Assembly: GCF_000388065.1 (NCBI RefSeq)
Contig: NW_009242974.1
Location: forward strand, 494,882 to 517,067
Direction of reading: 5' to 3'
From: Fonticula alba
Lineage: Eukaryota > Opisthokonta > Rotosphaerida > Fonticulaceae
Length of the DNA stretch: 22,186 nucleotides
The translations under genes were made by a program, and so were the position numbers. The notes beneath the pieces are model-generated. The model had not been told where the DNA came from. It did not search any database and was given only the letters and a program-made list of their open reading frames with translations. The first letter of the stretch is position 1; each line of letters opens with the position of its first letter. Positions 1 through 8,319 of the stretch are shown piece by piece.

Positions 1-1567
1 CCCCCCCCCTCCCATCCCTGAAAGGCGCTGGTTAAATTGCCCCAAAGACCAAGCACGTACTTGGTGCTGTAGTGCGCGTCCGACCAGTCCAGCCAGTAGC
101 GTGTCGCATGGAAGGACACAAAGAACATGGGCGGGCTGCCAGACAGGGTCATCTTCGAGTCGCTGGGCCCGGCCCCCGGCCGAAGGCGGACATGCTGCGT
201 GAACTCGGCCTTGACCGTGTCACGGACCTCCACCGCCAGCGGCAGGAGGGTATTCTCCTCCAGATAGCCCTCGGTCACCTGGGACCAGCTGGAGCTGGTG
301 ACATTGATGGTGGCCGTCAGCGGGGTGGCCGGGCTGCTGGGGGGCGTGTCGGACCCGGTGGAGGCCCCGGCGCCAGCCAGCTTGCCACTCTCGATGCGCG
401 ACAGCTCGTGCGCAATCCGGTGCGAGCAAACTGCCTTGTCGGAGTTGAGGGCCAAGCGCGCGTAGAGGGACTTCCGCCCGTCGGGCGGCATGTACCCGAC
501 ATTGGCATCGTGCTTGGGGGTCAGCGTGTCCGGGCTGAGCCACGTCGCGCAGAGGTAGTTCCAGAGCGCGCGCGCGTCGCGTTCAACTTCGACGCCGGCC
601 CCACGAGCACGAGCGAGGCGTCGGCAGGGAGGCAATCGGGATGTGTCAGTGCCGGGGCATTTGGGCCGGGCGAGAGTCACGGTCGGCCGGCTGGCACGTA
701 CTCTCCTCGAGGATGTGCTCGGTGTTGATGGTCGGCATGCTGAGGTAGTCCTCGGCGCCATCGGCCGGGGTGGCCTGGGTGAGGCGATCGCGCAGTCGGG
801 CCACGCGCTTGGCGACCGAGGCCTGCAGCGAGGCGTCCGAGTTGTGCAGGCGCAGGAACTGGCAGGTCCGCACGTCAACCTGCGTGGGGCAAGGGCGCCA
901 TGGTCAGCGGCGGGGCTGGCCCCTTGGCAGCTTGTGTGCACCCCCCCCCCCCCCCCCCCGATGTCGGGCGCGTCTGGACGTACAATGAATGAGATCTCGC
1001 AATCGTAGTCGTCGCGATCCTGGGGGGCACCGGTCAGCAGGCAGAAGGCCGACGGCTCGTACTGGGTGACGCGCGCGCGCGTGCCGCCCGGGAGCAGGCG
1101 CACGGCCACCGATCGCCGGGTGTACTGCCGGACGGGCGCCAGCGCGGGAACCGAGCTAATGTCGCCGGCCTGTGGGTGTATGCATTGAGGCACATCCATG
1201 GGCGTGCCCGTGCACATGTGTGTGTGTGCGTGCGTGTGAGCGTCGACAGGAAGAGGACAGGGCAGGGCGAAGGGGGAGTGCCGCCGCGCCGGAGGGCCAC
1301 CAGGCCACATACCTGGTGGCTGACCAGCGTGGCCGACGTGTGGGTCATGCTGACATTCACCGACCAGATCTGCCCCGGGCGGCCATTCAACAGCCAGTGT
1401 TTCTGGGGGGCGCTCTGCCGGATGGCTCCCTTCTGTCGGTAGACCGCCTGGACCGAGCGCAGCGTCGGTGCCATGCCGCTCGTGGAAATGGTCAGCGGCG
1501 CCACCGCCACGGCCTGACCGTCGGCCGACGTGTGGAAGACATTCTTCCGCGCGAGGGCGGACTTCAT
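1..1567 (-). CDS. Unidentified multi-exon protein, 3' end outside window
   Basis: I do not recognise this protein. Exons on the minus strand are 1567-1313, 1169-984, 879-702 and 586-61, giving about 381 residues; a donor (GTACGT) at 60 shows that the gene continues past base 1. The joins keep one frame (phases 0, 0, 1, 2), and introns two and three carry CTGAC-type branch sites. The ATG at 1567 is taken as the start because an in-frame TGA lies three codons upstream, but an upstream exon is not excluded. No membrane segment or catalytic motif stands out. The last exon reads like a soluble, beta-rich domain with many aromatic residues, such as YWLDWSDAHYSTK at its end. A Gly/Ser/Thr/Pro-rich insert is encoded around 345-410. 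Frame consistency across four exons and the contrast with the low-complexity flanks make it a real gene; its function is unknown. Confidence 0.7.
941..959. repeat. C19 homopolymer inside intron 2 of the unidentified gene
   Basis: Nineteen uninterrupted C on the plus strand, so the pre-mRNA of the minus-strand gene carries a G run. It begins about 24 nt downstream of the 5' splice site at 983. Intronic G runs near donors can act as splicing enhancers or fold into G-quadruplexes; that role is inferred here. Confidence 0.9.
1208..1240. repeat. GT-rich microsatellite in intron 1 of the unidentified gene
   Basis: An alternating GT/GC tract lies inside the 143-bp intron 1312-1170; the sense (minus) strand reads as CA repeats. 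It resembles the CA tracts in introns of the helicase and RME-8 genes further right. Confidence 0.8.
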
Positions 1568-1609
1568 GGCGCGTCAGGGGAGGAGGCAGAGGGAGGCCGG
1601 CCGTCTGTG

Positions 1610-1614
1610 CGCGC

Positions 1615-1657
<43 letters not shown>
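1610..1657. repeat. (GT)n microsatellite
   Basis: GC/GT alternation runs into about 15 uninterrupted GT units at 1627-1656 and then a G run. It lies roughly 45-90 bp upstream of the start codon of the minus-strand gene, so it sits in that gene's 5' UTR, promoter or an unrecognised 5' intron. Confidence 0.9.
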
Positions 1658-1658
<1 letters not shown>

Positions 1659-2491
1659 AGGGGGGGGGAGAGGAGGGGGAGGAGGAGGTGTATGCACGTG
1701 GGCGCGAAATGGGCAGAGAGGGATCGGGGCACCGCGGCCACCCGAAGAGGCGGCCAGCCACCCAAAAACCGTCCCTGCCGGGCGCGATCAGCCCTCGTCC
1801 GTATACGAGGCCCGGCCAGGGGGTGGCCGTTGGGCGGCGGTTGCCCTCGGCCCCTCCCCGAGCCGGCTGGGCCCCCCTGAAGCGGGCGCCGTGTCGGTCC
1901 GAAGTCACGACTGTCGCGTCGCGGCCCCCCTGCTCTGCGCCGGGCTTGCACCGCCGCTCCCAGTGATTCGAGCGCGAATAAATTGGAATGCGGCGGCCCT
2001 TCCCGGCACGGCGCCCGCCCCGCCCCCGCGCACGGTTCGCGGTCCGCCCCCGGCAACACACCCACGCACCGACTTGGCCGCGGGCCGACGCCCGCCCTCT
2101 GCACGGTATTCCGCACCTGAAACAGGATACCGGTGCCGTTGCGCGCGACCGCCCTCCGCCCGGCCGCCTGGGACCCTGGCAACATGGGCCATTTACCGGC
2201 CCCCTCCCCTGGCTGCTCCTCGCGGCCCCCGAGGGGGGCTGGAGCGAGCTCATATGGGTCCTGCCCCCGTATTTGAAGGTCCAGAGGCAGGTACCCGCTC
2301 ACGGGCGGGTACCCTGGCCAGCTCGGCCCGGCCCAGGCCGGCCTGGCCCGGCCCGGCCCGGCCGTGGAGCCGGGGCGCCCGCGCGATCCAAATGAAACAC
2401 GCGGCGCATGAGCGCGCCGCTGCTTGCTCCCCCTCTTTTGGTGCGTGCCTCGGGGCCCACCGCTCCCAGGTGCGCGCGGCCGCACGCACAA

Positions 2492-2510
2492 ACACACACA
2501 CACACACACG
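2492..2510. repeat. (CA)n microsatellite
   Basis: About nine CA units in the GC-rich spacer. No gene is supported around it. Confidence 0.85.
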
Positions 2511-3314
2511 GCCCGACCTTGGCCCGGTGTCCGTCCAGGCCGGCTCCCCTGGCGCTTGAGGGCGGTCGCCGCTGTTGCGCGTGCGATGGGGCCGGGGCGC
2601 GGGCAGGCGCGCATTTTCCGGCCCATCCCGCTCCCGCTTACAGTCCCACCCTGCGCAGGGCGAGGGGAGCGCGAAAGGGGAGGTTGGGTCTGCGAATGCG
2701 AGCGCGAACGCGAATGCGTGCCCCCCGGGCGAGGGGGGCAAGTTCGCGCCCGGAGTCCGGCGCCGATCCGGCCCTCCCGTCCCCGCGCCGTGTTATTGTC
2801 CCCAGCTGCGCTCCCCACCCTCTGGCGATGTGTCGGAGCCTCCCCCGGCCGGGCCACCTCGCCGCTTGAAGGTGCCCATGTTCGTCGTGCGGCCCTGGGT
2901 GCCGGCCCGACCCGGCCCGGCCCCCCCCTTCCCCGGTTGAGACTCCAGCGGACACACGCCCCTCCTTCTCGGTCCTCGTTGTGCGCGCCACCCCGCCCCC
3001 CCCCCCGCGTGAGGCCGGCGGGGCGGAAATGGCGCGCGTTCAGGTACGTTGGCACCCGTGCACATTCCCACGATACCTTCGCCGGGCTGGTCCAGAGCGT
3101 CGGGGCAGGACAGCATACACACACGCACATACGAATCGCCTGGCCGGTCCCCCCCCCCGGCGCGCCCTCCCTCCTATGGTGGCTCCCGCACGGGCACAGG
3201 CCCTCTCCCAGGGCAATCAATGCATGTGTAAGTGTACTTGCACGCGCGCATGACTGTGCCCCCATTCCCCCCCCCCCCCCTCCCGCGTCTGAAGGCAGAG
3301 CAGATCCCGCAAGT

Positions 3315-4802
3315 CTATTCGGTTGCCGCGGCCGAGGTGGCCTTCTTGCGGGGGCGCCGGGTCTGCCGGGCCGGGGCCGGGGCCTCTTCCGTGGCCGCGT
3401 GCGATGGCTGGGCTTCGGGCAGGCTGCCAGGATCGTCGGCCGGCGATTTGACCGTGGACTTGGCCTTAGACTTGCGCGGGGGCTTGGGCGTCGTGTCGGC
3501 CTGCGACTCGGCATCGACATCTGCGGCCTGCTTGGCCTTGGGCTTTGCGGCGCGGCTCGCGCGGCCACGAGTGGCCGGAGCTTTGGCCGGCGCGGCAGCA
3601 CCCTCGTCGGCGCCATGCGGATCGGAACCCGGCGGCAGCGCATCCTCCACCGAGCTGGGCACCAGCAGGCAGCATTCCTCCCCCGACCGGGGGTCACATC
3701 GGCAGCCCAGAACTCGGCCGACATTGTACAGGGCCTGGTCTCGCCAGAGGGCCGTGGCCACCGCCTGCAGCAGGGCATCACTCATGTCGTCCTTCTTTTG
3801 GGCGGCGTGAAAGCGCGCCGCCAGGTGCTCCGGCACATGGAGCGTACGCGCCAGCGGCCAAAAGCCCTGGCCATCGGCATCGGTGGCCGTCATCGCCAGG
3901 CGGTTGTCCGCGCTGATGCCAGTGCCCCCGGGAAGGGCCAGGCTGGAGTCCGGGGCCGCCAGCAACCTTTCCACCAGGCGCATGGAGCTATTCTTCTTGC
4001 GACTATAGCCCTGCGCCAGGTCGAAGATGCCGGCCACCAGCTTCGGATTGGCCTCGGCCGAAGCCAGACCACAGAAGAAGGGATCCCTCGCCGGAGCCAG
4101 GGGCATGACCCGACGCAGGAGGGCCACCTGCAGCTGCCCGGAGATGATGTTGATCGAGTCGCCGATGGAGGAGTTACTGGCGAATACTCGCATCTGCCGT
4201 TCCAGGACATTCACATCGGCCAAGGGCAGGCGCTGATCCACGAAGTCGCTGACCGCGCGGGCATACTGCGGCAGGTTGAAGGCATCCGGCAGCCCGTCCA
4301 CCGGGATGACCATCCACTCGAGCAGACGCAAGGGCGGCAGCAGGGGCCTCGCGGCCGCCTCGGCCAGTGCCGGCCGCCGGGCCTCGATCAGCGCCAGGGC
4401 CATGTTCCGCAGCCCGACATCGATGCTGAGGATGGTCTGCCCAGTGGGGCGGAGAAATGCCGGCACCGGAGCCCCAAAGACCGGGCGGCCGTCGGTGTCC
4501 GCCGTCGGCTCGGCGCCATGCTGCGCCGCGGCCACCATGCCCAGGATGCGGACCAGCTCCTCCTTGCGATGGGTCGATGCCCCGACGCCGACCGAGAACA
4601 CAAGCTCCTGGATGTCGGCCCGTCGGGCGCCGATGATGCTGACCACCACATGTGTCCATTTGCCACGGTGTCAGACATGGGCGAGAGGGAGGCCCACAGC
4701 CAGGAGGGCCGCTGGCCAGCTGGACTGGGCGGTGATAGGATGGGGGCATGATCAGGGAGCGACGCACGTTTCAATGTGGCTACAGGGGAATCGCCTTGCC
4801 AT
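3315..4802 (-). CDS. Cce1/Ydc2-type mitochondrial Holliday junction resolvase
   Basis: Predicted structure-selective endonuclease that cleaves four-way DNA junctions, in the family that resolves mitochondrial DNA recombination intermediates. Exons are 4802-4768 (35 nt) and 4638-3315; the 129-bp intron has a GTGCGT donor, a CTGAC branch site and a TCAG acceptor. The joined product is 452 aa. Residues about 18-45 form a SAP-like DNA-binding motif (ADIQELVFSVG...KEELVRIL), as at the N terminus of Ydc2. The RNase H-like core follows: ILSIDVGLRN with D85, LERQ with E158, and KKDDMSD with D295, D296 and D299, which match the family's acidic metal-binding residues. After about residue 340 comes a low-complexity Ala/Lys/Pro tail ending near RRPRKK, not part of the usual fold and perhaps a nonspecific DNA-binding arm. 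Mitochondrial location is inferred from the family; no strong presequence is visible. Confidence 0.85.
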
Positions 4803-5115
4803 GGTCAAGCGCAGCCGGGGGCACCAGGAGGCGACCGGGAAGGGTTCCGCGAAGAGGAAGGGACACGGTCGACGCCAAGAGCAGGGGGACCAAGAAAATG
4901 CACCGCCACGCGTTGAGAGAACTCGAGGCAGCAGAGGGAGGGGGAGGGAGGGGGGGGGGGGGGGGCAAGGCAGGTGTGCGCTTGGGGACGGTGCGGCACA
5001 CCGGCGGCCGATGTGGCCCGCGAGATCGCTCCCTCCTCAAGTGCCAACGTTCCGGTTGGGGTGGACCGCAGAAAGCACAGCACGAAGCCCTTTTGGTGGG
5101 TTGTCTATTTGTGCC

Positions 5116-5138
5116 GGGGGGGGGGGGGGGGGGGGGGG
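5116..5138. repeat. G23 homopolymer
   Basis: Twenty-three uninterrupted G on the plus strand in the spacer between the hydrolase and the resolvase, capable of G-quadruplex formation and likely unstable in length. Confidence 0.9.
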
Positions 5139-5189
5139 CCTCTCCCGGCGCCGGGAGGAGGAGGGGGAGGCGGGGCGATCCGTGGGCGC

Positions 5190-5230
5190 GTGCACGCACG
5201 CACACACACGCACGCACGCACGCACGCACA
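5190..5230. repeat. CA/CGCA microsatellite
   Basis: Alternating purine-pyrimidine tract of GCAC and CA units, followed at once by a purine-rich run. It is located in the probable 3' flank of the hydrolase gene. Confidence 0.85.
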
Positions 5231-5292
5231 GAGGGGGGAAAAAAGAAAAAAGAAAAAAAGCAAGAGCCGGGCTCAGGCATCGGCCCGCGGGC

Positions 5293-6520
5293 CTATGCCG
5301 CGTTGTCGAGGAACGCCTCGACCTGGTGGGTGAAGCCCCACGGGTCGTCGGCGTGGATCCAGTGGCCGGTGTCCAGCATGCGCAGGCTCCAGCCCTCCTT
5401 GGCGTCCGGGTCGGCCGGGTCCTCGACGAAGGGCCCAAAGTGCCCGGCCAGGGTGGCCGCCACCCGGGACGGGTCATCCGGCACGTAGTCCGCCTTGCGG
5501 CCGCCGACAAAGAGACTCCGGCCGGAGTACACCTGGTCCGGGCTGTATGCCGGCACGGCCATGATCTCCCCGAGGGCCGCCTGCAGGGCGCGGGTGTTGC
5601 ACCGGAAGTAGAACTGCTCGTCCGTGTGCCCGGGCAGCGCCGCGGCCAGGGCCTCCGGCAGCTGGCCCTTCACCAGGTTGGTCCCGACGAAGGCCCGCAC
5701 GCGCTCATTGGTCACCCCCATGTCGGCCAGGATCTGCTCGGCCTCGGGCCGGGTCCCGACGCGGCGCTCCTCCGTGGTGATCATGGCCTGGAGGATCTCC
5801 GAGAAGGAGGCATTCGGCGACTGCTCAGGCAGGATGTCCGCCACGACGATGCGCCCGGGCTGCAGATCGAATGGGGCATTCAGGGCATAGTGCATGACGG
5901 TCTTGCCGCCCTGCAAGTGCCGCGAGCAAAGTGGCAGGAGGGGGGGGGGCGGAGGAAGGACCGGGGCGAAGGCTTCCATGTGAGACACAGGCAGTCGGGC
6001 GGACGGTGTGGGCAGGCGGGGCTGAGGAGCCGTGCAGACAGGGGGGAAAAAAAAGAAGGGGAAGCCCTCCAACGGCGCGCACCATGGAGTGGCCCAGCAG
6101 CACGAAGTCTCGGTCGAACTCGGACAGGTGCTCGGTCACGAAGGCCGCAATGTCGGCGGCCATGTAGTCGTAGCCAGCATGCTCGGGCGCCGACCAGGGG
6201 CTGCTGCCATGGTTGCGCATGTCCAGCGAGAAGACCGTGCGCCCGGTGCGCGAGGCCAGCAGCTTGCTCATCGAGCGCCAGTTCTGCCGCGACCCGAGCA
6301 GCCCGGGCAGGATGATGATCGGGGACTTGAACAAGCGGACATTGTCCGCCGGCGGGTCCTGCCGGTGGAAGTCCAGCGGCACGGCCTTCCCCTGGAAGAA
6401 GGCCTCGCTGGCCGGGGCAACGCTGAAGTGCGCACGGGCCAAGGGGGCGCCGGCCGCACTGGAGGCGGCCACGGCACGGGCGGCGGTGCCGGCAACAAGG
6501 GACCGGGCAGTGGAGAGCAT
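5293..6520 (-). CDS. ABHD11: ABHD11-like mitochondrial alpha/beta hydrolase
   Basis: Serine hydrolase of the ABHD11/YbfF family; the human protein is mitochondrial and protects lipoylated 2-oxoglutarate dehydrogenase. Exons are 6520-6083 and 5910-5293, with a 172-bp intron (GTGCGC donor, TTGCAG acceptor). The phase-0 join rebuilds the nucleophile elbow GHSMGGK exactly. The product is 351 aa against 315 for human. The first 33 or so residues are rich in Ala, Ser and Arg without acidic residues, as in a mitochondrial presequence. The fold then shows PIIILPGLLGSRQNW (oxyanion-hole region) and FSLDMRNHGSS. Catalytic candidates are Ser145, Asp171 in VADILPE (the atypical acid position seen in YbfF) and His329 in DTGHWIHADDP. 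The start is the first ATG and fits the presequence. Substrate unknown. A head-to-tail neighbour, the resolvase, is also probably mitochondrial. Confidence 0.9.
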
Positions 6521-8319
6521 GGTCGTGCGCGCTGGGACAGGGGACCCGGACTGTCTGGTTCAAGGGGAGGGTGGAAGGTGCGATGCGAGCAGCGCGATGG
6601 AGGGGGCGGGGGCGGGGGCGGGGGCGGGGGCGGGGGCGGGGGCGGGGGCGGTGCGAGAGGGGGGTGGCATGCCTGCTGTGACCGGGGAGCAGGGGCACCG
6701 ATGCCGGTCCAGATGGGGGCCGGAAAAAATGGGCCACCCCGTTCCGCTGCGGGGCCCTGTGTCCTCGGACGGCCGCGCCCCTCTCGCCGCACCATATGTC
6801 TAAAAAAAAGGCAGCACGCCAGGCAGGAGGGCCCCGGCCCACTGGCGTGGGGCTCCCCCCCCCCCCCCCCCGGGGGGAGGGGGGAGAGAGGGAGACAAGG
6901 CGGTCGAGGCAGGCTGGCATGGCGGGCAGGTACACGTGCGGGGCACGCCAAGGACGAGTGCGCGGTGGGACCGATATCACGTGCTGGAATACTCTCCGCG
7001 GAGCTCTCCATTCGGCCCAGCGACCCGTGGGATTTTACCGGGCGCCCGATTGGATGTCCCAAATGTACGCGCGTGTGGGCATACGGTGTTTCTTCCCTCG
7101 TTCCGGGGGGGGGGGGGGCAGGGGGGATTCTTCGGGCCGAACGGGGCGGCTCACCCCGGTCGGGGCATGGTTCTTTCGATCTGCGACCCTTTCCCGGGCC
7201 CCAGACGGGGGGGCTGTCCCCCCCCCCCCCCCCTTGCCCTCCTCATCGTTCCCGGTCCCGCCCCCGGGGACTAAAGGGAGATCGTGGGCCTTGCGGGGTG
7301 CGGCGTCGGGACCGGCGCTCGCGGAAGCCCGGGGGCGTGGGATCGCTGCGCGACCGGCGACCTCCTTTGACCTTCTCCGCCGATATCCTCCCCCGGGGGG
7401 AGGGGACAAAAAAAAAAAAGAAGAAGAAGAAAGAGCCGGTGCGGTTCCGGGAGACGTTAGCGCGGCGCACGCAAAGGCCACCTGGACATAGGGAGCCGGC
7501 CGCGGTGTGAGCCGCTCATGCCATGCTGACACTCCTTCATGCATGGACATTCGCCGGTCTTCCTGCGGGAAATCAGGTCTGCTTTCGGGCCGCCGGGCCG
7601 ATCCCCCCCCCCCCCCCCGCTTCCCCCAGGGGGGGCCCTCAACCATATGGCCTCTCGTTTGGGCGAGGCGGAGTAAACATCCGCATTGGGCTTGCCCGCG
7701 GGAAGCGTGCGCGCGCATGTTTACCCGCCCCGGCTGTCCGTGTGTCTGCCGCTGCTTCGGCGGTCTTCGTCGCCCTTCCCCCGAGCCCGGTGATCCGTGT
7801 TTTTGGAATGGGCGGCAGGAGCCACGGCACGCACCGGTACGCAGAGCGCGCCCTCCTCGCCCCGTGGCGCTGCAATCCGGACGGAGTGCCCCAGCATTCC
7901 ACCGGGCCCCGGAGCATGCGGGCCGCACGATCGCCCTCCCACCCCAACGGGGCGCCGGTGCGGCGACAACAGAGGAGGGGGGCCGCACAAATAATCACGG
8001 CAGGGTGCTGGGCCCTTTTGAGGGACCCCCTGGCGAGGCCCCCTCGTCCGAGATTGGGGCATTTCAAATACTTCCTACACATTTTCCAGCGTATGCCCCC
8101 CCCCCCCCCCCTCCTCCCCTCCCCCCTCCGGCTTTTCACCCTCTCTGTGCCTCGCCTCCCCCCGCCCATGCAGCCTGACCTTTGCGCTTGCCTCGTCGCC
8201 GTGTGAAGGACACACACGCACTCTTGCCTCGGGTCCTCCCAGCCCCGATCTAGAAAAAACCCCGCCGTTGCCATTCACCGGCATCATCCGCCGTCCTTTC
8301 CCCTGGCCTCCATCGTGGA
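6521..8319. other. Divergent intergenic region, ABHD11-like and SNARE genes
   Basis: A 1.8-kb region between two divergently transcribed genes, so it probably contains both promoters. It has a hexanucleotide repeat at 6602-6649, C/G homopolymers near 6847-6861, 7105-7118, 7220-7233, 7604-7618 and 8097-8111, and an A-rich purine tract around 7408-7434. Open frames across it are low-complexity and read through these runs. I see no supported gene, RNA gene or clear core-promoter element. Confidence 0.55.
6602..6649. repeat. (GGGGGC)8 hexanucleotide tandem repeat
   Basis: Eight perfect GGGGGC units followed by GG. It lies 80-130 bp upstream of the ABHD11-like start codon, on the strand opposite the gene, so its transcript strand would read GCCCCC. 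It is a dense GC-box-like and potential G-quadruplex element in the proximal promoter or 5' UTR; function inferred. Confidence 0.9.

Larger units (their letters stand above)
1568..3314. other. GC-rich intergenic spacer without a supported gene
   Basis: About 1.75 kb between the start of the unidentified gene and the stop of the resolvase gene, both on the minus strand. Long open frames run through it on both strands, but their translations are low-complexity Pro/Arg/Ala/Gly and read straight through microsatellites, so I take them as composition artefacts. It holds a (GT)n tract at 1610-1657, a GGCC-rich imperfect repeat around 2325-2363, a (CA)n tract at 2492-2510 and several short C runs. 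It should contain the 3' UTR of the resolvase gene and the promoter of the unidentified gene, but I could not place a TATA box or poly(A) signal with confidence. An AATAAA at 1977 is on the plus strand and follows no plus-strand gene. Confidence 0.6.
4803..5292. other. Intergenic spacer with G runs and a CA/CG microsatellite
   Basis: A 490-bp spacer between ABHD11 (stop side) and the resolvase (start side), both minus-strand. It must hold the ABHD11 3' UTR and the resolvase promoter. Visible are a G run around 4949-4965, a G23 run at 5116-5138, a CA/CGCA microsatellite at about 5190-5230, and on the minus strand a T-rich tract (5237-5262) shortly after the ABHD11 stop. No gene is supported. 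Confidence 0.6.

Noticed and set aside
1977-1982. AATAAA as a poly(A) signal
   Set aside because: It is on the plus strand, and no plus-strand gene ends upstream of it.
1574-3781. 735-codon minus-strand open frame
   Set aside because: It overlaps the resolvase C-terminal region in another frame and continues through microsatellites, giving Pro/Arg/Gly-rich sequence only.
2424-4751. 775-codon plus-strand open frame
   Set aside because: It reads through C runs and CA repeats and then antisense to the resolvase core; low complexity, no motif.
5237-5295. Bacterial-type intrinsic terminator after the hydrolase
   Set aside because: The window is clearly eukaryotic with spliceosomal introns, so a rho-independent terminator is not expected; kept only as a low-interest observation.
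4276-6315. 679-codon plus-strand open frame
   Set aside because: It is antisense to both the resolvase and the hydrolase and runs through G runs; the minus-strand genes have clear family motifs.
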